Part shown: positions 45,387 to 52,799 of the stretch, one piece after another
Position numbering within the stretch: position 1 is the stretch's first letter
Layout of the letters: every line of letters begins with the position of its first letter
Source of the DNA: Fundidesulfovibrio terrae
GTDB lineage: Bacteria; Desulfobacterota; Desulfovibrionia; Desulfovibrionales; Desulfovibrionaceae
Assembly (NCBI RefSeq): GCF_022808915.1
Contig: NZ_JAKZFS010000001.1
Coordinates: forward strand, 186,001-250,000
Direction: 5' to 3'
Length of the DNA: 64,000 bases
The notes under the pieces: model-generated
The model's input: the letters and a program-made list of their open reading frames with translations, nothing else
Told to the model about the DNA's origin: nothing
Database searches by the model: none
Program-made: the position numbers and the translations under genes

Positions 45387-47057
45387 TCAGGCCTGCTGGC
45401 CGGCCGGTCCGGGTTCCAGGGGGAGCCGGATGGTGAAGGTGCTCCCCTGCCCGGGGTCGGAGTTAACCTCGAGGGTTCCCCGATGGTTGCTGGTGACGAT
45501 GAAGTAGGACACCGACAACCCCAGGCCCGTGCCCTCGCCCACTGGTTTGGTGGTGAAGAAGGGCTCGAATATCTTGCGGCGGACGGCGTCGTCCATGCCG
45601 GGGCCGTTGTCTTGTATCTCGATGCGGACGAAGCCGTCGTCGCGCCTGGTGCGCAGTGTGATCCTGGGGGAGGGGGAGCCCGCCAGGGCGTGGGCGGCGT
45701 TGCCCAGGATGTTCATCACCACCTGCTGGATCTGCGGCCTGGAACAGGGCAGCTGGGGCAGGTCCGGCGCGTAGTCGCGCTCCATGGGGATTTTCCGGAA
45801 GTCGTACTTCTTCTTGAGGTTGTACTCGGTGGCGCACAGGGCCACCGTGTCGTCCAGCAGCCCGTTGACGTCGGTGGCGGTGCGGACGGGCTCGCTCTTG
45901 CGGCTGAATTCCAGCATGCTGCTCACGATCCGGGTGGCCCGCGTGCCCGCGTCGCGCACGTTGTCCAGGAAGGCGAGTATTCCCCGGTTGTCCATGAACT
46001 CCCGTATGCCCTGGAGGGAGCACCCGGCGTCGCGGGCGGCCTGGAGATTGGCCGGGCTGTCCTCGGTCAGGCGGCGCCGGAGCACCTGGACGCTCTGCAG
46101 GATGCCGCCCAGGGGGTTGTTGATCTCGTGGGCCATGCCCGCGGCCAGGCCGCCGACGGAGATCATCTTTTCGGTCTGGATGAGCACCTCCTGCATGTTC
46201 TGGCGCTCGGTGATGTCCCGGGCGATGCCCATGAAGACCGTCCTCCCAGCCAATTCCAGAGCAACCACACGCACTTCCACGGGGAACGTGCTCCCGTCCT
46301 TTCGCCTGTGCCGGGTCTGGAAGACCTCTCCGCCGGTTCCGTCGAGGCCCGCCAGCATTTTTTGCGTGGATTCGTGGTCGTATTCCGCGTCCACGTCCGC
46401 AATGCGCATCCGGAGCAGTTCCTCGCGGGTGAACTGCGTCTGGCTCTGGGCGGTGGAGTTCACGTCCACGAGGCGTCCTTCCCCGTCGGCCAGATAGATG
46501 GCGTCTCCGGCGCAGTCGACGAGCATGCGGTAGCGGGCCTCGCTCTGCTTCAGGGCCTCCTCGGCCTCCTTACGGGCGGAGATGTCGGTGTGGGTGCCGG
46601 TCATGCGCAACGGATTGCCGGCCTCGTCGAACTCGACGGCCTTGCCGCGCGTGAGCACCCACTTGAGTCCCCCGGATTTGGTCTTCAGGCGTTGCTCGAC
46701 CTGGAAGATTTCAGCCCGCCCCTCCAGGTAGTCGGCCAGGCGCTCGGTGGTGGCGGCCAGGTCGTCCCGATAGACGAGATCCTTCCATATCTTGGCGTTC
46801 TCGCGCACCTCTTCCTGGGTATACCCCAGGATGGCGCAGCCGCGCCGGCTCATGTAGAATTCATCCGTTTTCAGGTTGGCGTCCCACAGCCCGTCGTTGG
46901 CCCCTTCCAGGGCGAACCGGAGCCGCTCCTCGCTTTCCTGCAGCGCGTTCCCCGTGTGCAGGCATTCCTGCCGCGCCGATTCCAATGCGGCAATCCGCCT
47001 GTGTGCGGTCTCGAGTTCCGTCGTGAGCCGCTCAACGGTATTTCCGGTGTCCTGCAT
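45387..47057 (-). CDS. Cytosolic sensor histidine kinase: coiled coil, PAS x2, HisKA, HATPase
   Basis: A 556-residue kinase without membrane segments. An N-terminal coiled coil (ERLTTELETAHRRIAALESA) leads to two PAS domains (about 45-165 and 175-295; PAC ends TGTHTDISARKEAEEAL and MGIARDITERQNMQ). The phospho-acceptor His is near 310 in GMAHEINNPLGGILQSVQ, with N box NILGNAAHALAG, G1 DNGPGMDDAVRRKIFEPFFTTKP and G2 GEGTGLGLSVS. The kinase core, including a segment of about 35 residues after the H box (GCSLQGIREFMDNRGILAFLD), is very close to the membrane kinase at 13197-15779. No regulator gene adjoins. ATG 47057 is preceded by AGGGG. Confidence 0.9.
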   Translation of the reverse strand: MQDTGNTVERLTTELETAHRRIAALESARQECLHTGNALQESEERLRFALEGANDGLWDANLKTDEFYMSRRGCAILGYTQEEVRENAKIWKDLVYRDDLAATTERLADYLEGRAEIFQVEQRLKTKSGGLKWVLTRGKAVEFDEAGNPLRMTGTHTDISARKEAEEALKQSEARYRMLVDCAGDAIYLADGEGRLVDVNSTAQSQTQFTREELLRMRIADVDAEYDHESTQKMLAGLDGTGGEVFQTRHRRKDGSTFPVEVRVVALELAGRTVFMGIARDITERQNMQEVLIQTEKMISVGGLAAGMAHEINNPLGGILQSVQVLRRRLTEDSPANLQAARDAGCSLQGIREFMDNRGILAFLDNVRDAGTRATRIVSSMLEFSRKSEPVRTATDVNGLLDDTVALCATEYNLKKKYDFRKIPMERDYAPDLPQLPCSRPQIQQVVMNILGNAAHALAGSPSPRITLRTRRDDGFVRIEIQDNGPGMDDAVRRKIFEPFFTTKPVGEGTGLGLSVSYFIVTSNHRGTLEVNSDPGQGSTFTIRLPLEPGPAGQQA

Positions 47058-47177
47058 GGATGACCCCTGGAGCGCGCGAACACTGTGCGTGCGATTTCCC
47101 CGCGCGCCGGCGCGGGGTTCGTTCAGTGTTCTCACAACCGACGGGAGAAGCGCAAGCTCGGGAGTCCGCTTCCTAGA

Positions 47178-47444
47178 CTAGGGTTGCCTGCAGGCCTCGA
47201 TCCTGGCGCTGGCCAGGGCTTCGCCGGCAACGCGCTGGGCCTGTTCGGCCTTGGCCCTCTCCACCACGCCGAAGACGTACTCCACGCCGTCGGGCGGCAG
47301 CGAGCGCACGCTCTCCGACCAGGCGAGGCACTGCCCGGCGAAGCGGAAGATGCCGATGGCCTGCTGCTCCAGGCGGCGGCTTTCCCCCTGGTAATAGGTG
47401 ATGATGGCGGTGCGTTTCGCCTCGAGCTCATTGGCGTCGTGCAT
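47178..47444 (-). CDS. Small hypothetical protein
   Basis: An 88-residue helical protein starting MHDANELEAKRTAIITYYQG and ending EALASARIEACRQP. No known family. The helix-rich middle (GESRRLEQQAIGIFRFAGQ, VVERAKAEQAQRVAGEALA) suggests an all-alpha fold. The ATG at 47444 has GGGGGGTATCCC before it; an upstream in-frame start at 47492 is also possible. It lies between a kinase and the formyltransferase fusion without tight coupling to either. Confidence 0.5.
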   Translation of the reverse strand: MHDANELEAKRTAIITYYQGESRRLEQQAIGIFRFAGQCLAWSESVRSLPPDGVEYVFGVVERAKAEQAQRVAGEALASARIEACRQP

Positions 47445-47596
47445 GGGATACCCCCCTTTTCCCATGAGTACGGAGAGCGGGGGGCGATTCATCCATGGGG
47501 GGTGAAATATTCCGTTTCCCGGCGCGGAGGATCATGGCGGGAATGCCCCGGAATCGAGGATTTGCGGGGATGGCCTTGTGTTGTGCAGGCCTGCCG

Positions 47597-49279
47597 CTAG
47601 GAACGGGCCGCCCTGTTCCTCTTGAATGCGTACAGGGAAATCCCTTCGTAATCGAGCACCACGCCGGCTGCGCTGTGGCGCCCGCTGATTCCGAGCCTTT
47701 TGATGTCGTAAAGCGACTCGGAGCTGTTCAATGTCCCGCCGTATGCCGAAAAATTCGCCCTGATGCCGGCGCTCTGGAAGGCGCGTGTCGAACTTTCGCT
47801 GATGTGGTGCTTGCCCCCGAAAGGAAACGATATGATGTCGACACTCGTTTTGGTGATGCTTTCCAGCGCCTTCTTGCATTCGAGGCATTCCTCGTATGCT
47901 TCTTCATAGCGTGTCTCGCCCAGGTTCACGTGGTTGACGGTATGGGCGCAGATCGAATGCCCTGCGTCCGCTGCCCGTTCGATGTCCGTAGAGGTCATGT
48001 TGGGGAACGACAGCGGATGGTTGCTGTCATGCTCGAACACCCGGCCGGTGTCGATGAAGCCGGACGACACGAAAATGCCGCCGGGAATCCCGAGGTGATT
48101 CAGGATGGGGACAGCATATTCGCAGACGCTGGCGTAGCAGTCGTCGAACGTGACGCTGAATATGTCGCGCTCGAACCTTCTTGCGCGTTCGATGTGGTCT
48201 ACGACCTCTTCCAGGCTGGCCGGGGAATAATGCCTCTTGAGGGCGAGCATGTGCCTGATGAACTGGAACATGTCCGTCGAGAGGTTGTCGTCGCACGGCG
48301 AGATTCTATGGTAGAGAAACACCACCCCCCTGTGGGCGTTTGTCTTTTTCCTTATCCAGCGCAGAAGCCCCGGGAGGTTGCCCTTGATGGCGACCACGCT
48401 CCACAGGGCTTTCAGGATCTGGACGGACAAGCCGGGGAGGTCGAGCGTTTCTCCTGTCTTGTCCGCGAGGGCGCGTCTTTGCTTCAGTCCGGGAGAGGTG
48501 TTGGGCCTGATGCCCTTGCCGGATTGGGCGGCCCCGCACGGCCGGTTGTCCAGGATTGCCTGCACGGCGTCGCGCAGGGCGAGGATGCCGATCTCGTCAA
48601 GCTTGAGCCGCAGCGTGTCCAGCTTTTCGTTGCCGTGGATCGGGATGGTCTTCTCGGAGAGCACGTCGCCGGTATCCAGGCCGCTCTCCACGCGGTGCAC
48701 CGTGACGGACGCCTCCTCGCGCTTGTCGTAAAGCTCCCAGAATCCGTGCGGCATCCCCCTGTATTCCGGGACTTTTCCCTTGTGTATGTTGATGCTCCCC
48801 ATTCTGGGGAGAGAGAAGATATGATCTTTCAGGATGCGGGTGCCGCAGACGATGCCGAGGTCGGCCCGCAGGCCCGACAGTGTAGACGCCGTGGACGGGG
48901 CGTTCATGTCCCCCACGGTGAAGAGCGGAACCGAGTACAGGTCGCGTATGTCCTCGAGGGAAAAGGGGCGGTCCGGGAAGGCCTTTTTGGCCACGTCCAT
49001 CACGTCCGCGTCGCTGACGAAGGAGCGCTCACGGGCTTCCAGGGAGCCCAGGATGGACGAAAGCACACGGAACGGAATGTATTTCAGGCCGTCCCGCCCG
49101 ATGTTCCTTTTCAGGTTCCGGATGCGCCTGCCCAGGGGCTGGCGGTTGGTGTCGTGTATGATTCCGGCTATCTCGACGCCGCCGAGCTCGCGAATCGCCC
49201 GGATCATGTCCACCGTGCTCAAACTGTCGTTCCCAACGAGAAACACGACCCTCAGCGGCATGTCCGGGCCTGTAGGCAT
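47597..49279 (-). CDS. Fusion of a formyltransferase domain and a polysaccharide deacetylase domain
   Basis: A 560-residue two-domain protein. Residues 1 to about 250 form a formyltransferase of the methionyl-tRNA/sugar N-formyltransferase fold, with LGIVCGTRILKDHIFSLP and the catalytic block GSINIHKGKVPEYRGMPHGFWELYDK, then VESGLDTGDVL. Residues from about 320 form a CE4 deacetylase: GVVFLYHRISP, SVTFDDCYASVCEYAVPIL, ICAHTVNHVNLG and ISFPFGGKHH. The join implies that one protein deacetylates an amino sugar and then formylates it, which is inference. ATG 49279 has GAGGAG upstream. Coding GC is lower than in neighbours (about 58%), suggesting transfer of a surface-polysaccharide gene. Confidence 0.85.
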   Translation of the reverse strand: MPTGPDMPLRVVFLVGNDSLSTVDMIRAIRELGGVEIAGIIHDTNRQPLGRRIRNLKRNIGRDGLKYIPFRVLSSILGSLEARERSFVSDADVMDVAKKAFPDRPFSLEDIRDLYSVPLFTVGDMNAPSTASTLSGLRADLGIVCGTRILKDHIFSLPRMGSINIHKGKVPEYRGMPHGFWELYDKREEASVTVHRVESGLDTGDVLSEKTIPIHGNEKLDTLRLKLDEIGILALRDAVQAILDNRPCGAAQSGKGIRPNTSPGLKQRRALADKTGETLDLPGLSVQILKALWSVVAIKGNLPGLLRWIRKKTNAHRGVVFLYHRISPCDDNLSTDMFQFIRHMLALKRHYSPASLEEVVDHIERARRFERDIFSVTFDDCYASVCEYAVPILNHLGIPGGIFVSSGFIDTGRVFEHDSNHPLSFPNMTSTDIERAADAGHSICAHTVNHVNLGETRYEEAYEECLECKKALESITKTSVDIISFPFGGKHHISESSTRAFQSAGIRANFSAYGGTLNSSESLYDIKRLGISGRHSAAGVVLDYEGISLYAFKRNRAARS

Positions 49280-49407
49280 TTTTCGCTCCTCACGAGACGG
49301 CGTGCTCAACTCGCTCTGAACTATTGAAAATAGTAAAGCAACCCGCGGGAAGCAAGGTAGGGAACCCCGACACTGAGGGCGCGGCGGAAGGGTGGCGCGG
49401 CGAACAC

Positions 49408-49441
49408 GAAAAAGGGCCTACGATTTTCATCGTAAGCCCTT
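49408..49441 (-). terminator. Terminator downstream of the tRNA-Phe 3' end
   Basis: On the reverse strand AAGGGCTTACGAT pairs with ATCGTAGGCCCTT (one mismatch) around a short loop, followed by TTTTTC. It stands 8 bases past the CCA end of the tRNA fragment and would terminate the tRNA transcript in the uninterrupted ancestor. Confidence 0.8.
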
Positions 49442-49448
49442 GATTTCG

Positions 49449-49493
49449 TGGTGCCGAGGGAGAGAATTGAACTCCCGACACGGGGATTTTCAG
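49449..49493 (-). other. tRNA-Phe 3' half: left attachment site of the island
   Basis: The reverse strand reads CTGAAAATCCCC, then GTGTC, then the T arm GGGAGTTCAATTCTCTC and CCTCGGCACCA. The anticodon loop CTGAAAA gives anticodon GAA (Phe). The 5' half is missing: bases beyond 49493 do not complete the anticodon stem (TGT instead of the needed GGGG), and no GCCGAGG acceptor strand lies upstream. A 3' tRNA remnant flanking low-GC DNA is what an integrated element leaves at one end. An intact tRNA-Phe should stand at the other end, beyond the window. Confidence 0.82.
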
Positions 49494-49781
49494 ACACTAC
49501 CCCTGAGCTTCGCAACCTCCTCAAATTGCTATAGCTCGCTGGAATGATAACGGAAAATACTCCATGCCCTGGTAGATTGTTTCGAGTTTTAGCTGAATTT
49601 GGAAGGGGTTTCACACACGGATTCACACACGGGACTGGCTCTAAGGTCAGGCTCGTCGTGCTTGCCCAACATCGAGCATCGCGCTAGCCCCGCCGAACTC
49701 AAATCTCATGTGCTTGTTCGACGTGGCCGACTTTGGGCAACCCATTCATTAAAGTCGTATCGCTTTATTGTGAAATGTTTT

Positions 49782-51539
49782 TTAGCGCCTTTGATGTCTC
49801 CACCTGTTCGCAACCTGCCTGAGTTGCTCAATGGACATGGCCTTGCTCTGCCAACCTTTGTCAAAGTTGATGTCATGCGACTTAGGCAACTGCTCGGATG
49901 TGAGATTTCTAATCATAATCCGTGATGGCAACATTGCCGCTTGGCCAACAAAAATCGCCTCTTGACGCCGCAATCCAGAAAGCATCTTGGTCAGACTCGC
50001 CATTGAATCAGGTAGAACGCCTCGAACATGTTCACGATCTGAATCATTTGTTATACGAAGTACAACCCAGGAATTACACTGTGACAATACCGTAGACTCT
50101 ACTTCGCTAGGCCGCTGTGACACTAGAAAGAGGCCAATTCCGTACTTTCTGCCTTCCTTGGCAATTCGTCTAATTGCATTTTGGGCAGCAGCATACTGCG
50201 CCTCCCCACTGTTCGGGACGTAACGATGTGCTTCCTCACAAACGAGAACGACAGGGCTGACTTCTCTCTCCTCAGCAGATTGCCAGATTTTCAGTGAAAA
50301 AAGAGTTCTTGCGATCGCTGCGCTGGCAGTGCCCGCTACTTCATTCGGTACTCCAGAAAGATCAACAACCCTTACAGCAGAATCTTCTCCTAGAAGTTGA
50401 GCAAGCACCGATGGCATAGGATCATCTGATCCGTCCCATGGCTTCATCATAAACGAAAGTCTCTCATCTTTCATCAACGACTCAAGCTTTCGAAGTACCT
50501 TGTTGTAGTCCTCGTGATCCTTCTTGTTTTTGTTATTTGGCCTCTGTTCGTTGATCGCGCCAACCAGGCCAATACCATATCTTGATCCATTTATTTCTCC
50601 AAAATCATCCAGGCCAACTGGGTCGCCCAGAATATATGGTATAGGGGCGTCGACCGTAAGATCGCCAGGTGTGAGGCCAAGAACTTCTTTTGCAGATTTA
50701 TAACGAGCAATTAACAAAGCGTTCTTAACAATATTCGATTGTGACGTCGCAGCATACTCAGTTTTTCCGATTAAAAGACCGATCGTCTCTTCAAGATCAA
50801 GAAGCCAGTAAGGTAGAGACAGTGTGCCCTCATCTGTTGAAAGCCTTTTGTGACCGTCAAAAGCATTTCCATATTCGTTGTGCGGGTCAAGTATGATGAT
50901 TTGCGGAAGCCAATTGTCTCTGCCTGCATTCTTACCATGTTCTATGACACTGTGTATAATTGCGGCAACTGCTCCGGACTTACCAGAACCTGTTGACCCA
51001 AGAATCGCAGTATGTTTACCAAGAAGTTCGTTTAAATCAGCATAGCACGGAGCCCCTCCCGCGCCAACATGCTCTCCTAGCTGAATAACAGCACCCTTGA
51101 AGTGCCCATAAATAAATCGCAGTTCTGACCTGGGTGTCAAATAAACAGTTTGTTGGGGCAATGGGTAGGTCGCCACGCCCCGCTCAAATTTTAGTTTCGA
51201 CAGCCCGGCCTCATCATGCGTCCATTCTCCTTCTCCAAAAAGATCAGCTTCAACAATTCGTTCATCTGGAGCTGCATGAGGGATGAGGCCGCGTTCGACC
51301 TCATACTCCGCTTTCATTCGCAGCCTTCCCACAAGCGCATAAATAAGACGTCGCCCAAAATGTATGCGGACGATTGAGCCAAATTGCCCGATAGGATATG
51401 ACTCACCAGCGTAGACTCGCGAAAGTTCCGTAAGGCCCGGGTCTAGCTCAGCTATGATGCGTGAGCCATCAACTTCGATAATTTTCCCGATTGCCAAGTT
51501 TTCAACTGGCTCACCTGGATTTCGCTTTTTAATGCTCAT
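49782..51539 (-). CDS. HerA-type hexameric ATPase of a SIR2-HerA defence pair
   Basis: A 585-residue HerA/FtsK-superfamily motor. An N-terminal HAS-barrel-like domain (NLAIGKIIEVDGSRIIAEL) is followed by Walker A GSTGSGKSGAVAAI (about 181), IIILDPHNEYGNAF, Walker B VVLVCEEAHRYVP, the arginine-rich GRKYGIGLFLVSQRPSEVESTVLSQCNSWVVLRI and a C-terminal RQEAIFVGQA lid. ATG 51539 overlaps the SIR2 stop (ATGA), so the two are coupled. HerA with a SIR2 partner is an established anti-phage pair in which the complex acts on NAD+ and DNA during infection. Confidence 0.92.
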   Translation of the reverse strand: MSIKKRNPGEPVENLAIGKIIEVDGSRIIAELDPGLTELSRVYAGESYPIGQFGSIVRIHFGRRLIYALVGRLRMKAEYEVERGLIPHAAPDERIVEADLFGEGEWTHDEAGLSKLKFERGVATYPLPQQTVYLTPRSELRFIYGHFKGAVIQLGEHVGAGGAPCYADLNELLGKHTAILGSTGSGKSGAVAAIIHSVIEHGKNAGRDNWLPQIIILDPHNEYGNAFDGHKRLSTDEGTLSLPYWLLDLEETIGLLIGKTEYAATSQSNIVKNALLIARYKSAKEVLGLTPGDLTVDAPIPYILGDPVGLDDFGEINGSRYGIGLVGAINEQRPNNKNKKDHEDYNKVLRKLESLMKDERLSFMMKPWDGSDDPMPSVLAQLLGEDSAVRVVDLSGVPNEVAGTASAAIARTLFSLKIWQSAEEREVSPVVLVCEEAHRYVPNSGEAQYAAAQNAIRRIAKEGRKYGIGLFLVSQRPSEVESTVLSQCNSWVVLRITNDSDREHVRGVLPDSMASLTKMLSGLRRQEAIFVGQAAMLPSRIMIRNLTSEQLPKSHDINFDKGWQSKAMSIEQLRQVANRWRHQRR

Positions 51540-52687
51540 CGTTCCCCCCGGAGCAACCGAGTTAAGTTCTCGAATTTCCACCAAAGGAGGTCTGTTTTCA
51601 CTTCCACAGAGAACTCACCATGAAAAAAACCACGGTTCGAATAAATCAATACCTGGTCTCGAATCCCATCTTCTTCATTCCACGCCTTCAGCTGGCCAGT
51701 TGGCACGTCTTCGCTTGTAAATGCTATAATAGTCAGATCACCTGCTGACTCGCGAAGAGCCCTGTCAATCTCAATGTTAATGTGTGTGTCCCCAAAACTG
51801 TAACCACATATGACCAGCACGCGTTGCGAACCCATTTTCGGCCTCATAATGTGCCTTGCCCTGTCCATCAATTGAGCATACGGGTCCAGTTGTGTTTCAC
51901 GATGTTTTGTTGAGGCTGGCCAAATAAGAATTCTACGCTCATCGCCAGAGTCTTTTATTTGGAGACATGATCCCACTCTGCGCGGCAGGGGGTCGTCTGT
52001 AAGTTCACACCAATTGATTGATCCATGGAGTTTAAGGACACGAGCGGCCAACCCATCACGCTCAAAGGTTTGAGGATTCCACCAGCCCGTAACACCACCA
52101 TCAATTCCATCCGAGTAAGAAACTCGCTCTAAAGCCAATGCATCTTCAATAGCGGTGTCGTAATTGAGCACGAGATAATCTACTACTTGTCCTGGCGATG
52201 TCTTCCCGACGCGAACAGGACGATGCACGGCCTCCACAAACGACCTATGTGTGTCAATTACAATATTTTTTTCGACAATTAAGGCTATGACATTTTTAAT
52301 TTTATTGACTGCGCTTCTGAGTTGCTTGGCTGTATACTCTGCTGTTCCTAATGACATCTTGTTCAGGGTGGCACCACGTTCGTCTCGACGCTCCACAATG
52401 GCGAGCATATCAACTAGCTCGCTTAAATAGTCTTCAATGTGTGCAGACCTAGAGCCTCCGAACTGATTTTTAAATTCATTTAAAATTGTCTTGCTTGCGT
52501 CATCTAATTCACTGCTTCCAAGTACCGAATCTGTCAATTCAGTGATCAAAGGAAGTCCAGCACACCGACTACAGCCTGCTCCCACAAGAAATATACGCCC
52601 CCCCTGAATGAGAAGGTCGTCTAATTTGGCAATGGCCTCAGAAAATTGAGCTCCTCGAAACACAGACAGGTCGTCTGGAGATGCCAT
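51536..52687 (-). CDS. SIR2-domain NADase-type defence effector
   Basis: A 383-residue SIR2-fold protein. NAD-binding GAGCSRCAGLP is at residues 36-46, then LVLNYDTAIEDALAL (the N-x-D site of defence SIR2 proteins), KLHGSINW with the catalytic His, and VLVICGYSFGDTHINIEIDRAL. Defence SIR2 proteins deplete NAD+ on phage infection, causing abortive growth arrest. AAGGAGGG stands four bases before ATG 52687. It is upstream of and overlaps HerA. A probable promoter lies in the 112-base gap to the Res gene. Confidence 0.92.
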   Translation of the reverse strand: MASPDDLSVFRGAQFSEAIAKLDDLLIQGGRIFLVGAGCSRCAGLPLITELTDSVLGSSELDDASKTILNEFKNQFGGSRSAHIEDYLSELVDMLAIVERRDERGATLNKMSLGTAEYTAKQLRSAVNKIKNVIALIVEKNIVIDTHRSFVEAVHRPVRVGKTSPGQVVDYLVLNYDTAIEDALALERVSYSDGIDGGVTGWWNPQTFERDGLAARVLKLHGSINWCELTDDPLPRRVGSCLQIKDSGDERRILIWPASTKHRETQLDPYAQLMDRARHIMRPKMGSQRVLVICGYSFGDTHINIEIDRALRESAGDLTIIAFTSEDVPTGQLKAWNEEDGIRDQVLIYSNRGFFHGEFSVEVKTDLLWWKFENLTRLLRGER

Positions 52688-52799
52688 GCGCCCTCCTTAA
52701 TAACTACAAGCATTGTATAAATGTGTACTGAGAATAGCGCCATGAGCAACTATAAGGATTGTGGCAAGTTTGCGGACTAGTACCATGTTAGCCAGCGAA

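Noticed and set aside
49449-49540. Intact tRNA or tmRNA at the island edge
   Set aside because: The T arm and CCA are good, but there is no pairing acceptor or D arm upstream, and no tag-peptide region; only a 3' half is present.
49321-49626. 101-codon frame over the tRNA remnant
   Set aside because: It runs straight through the tRNA 3' half and its terminator, so it is not a gene.
49609-49632. Possible start of a CRISPR array (two TTCACACACGG copies)
   Set aside because: Only two adjacent 12-base copies with no spacers; no cas genes apart from a Cas4-like fold that fits a recombination role better.
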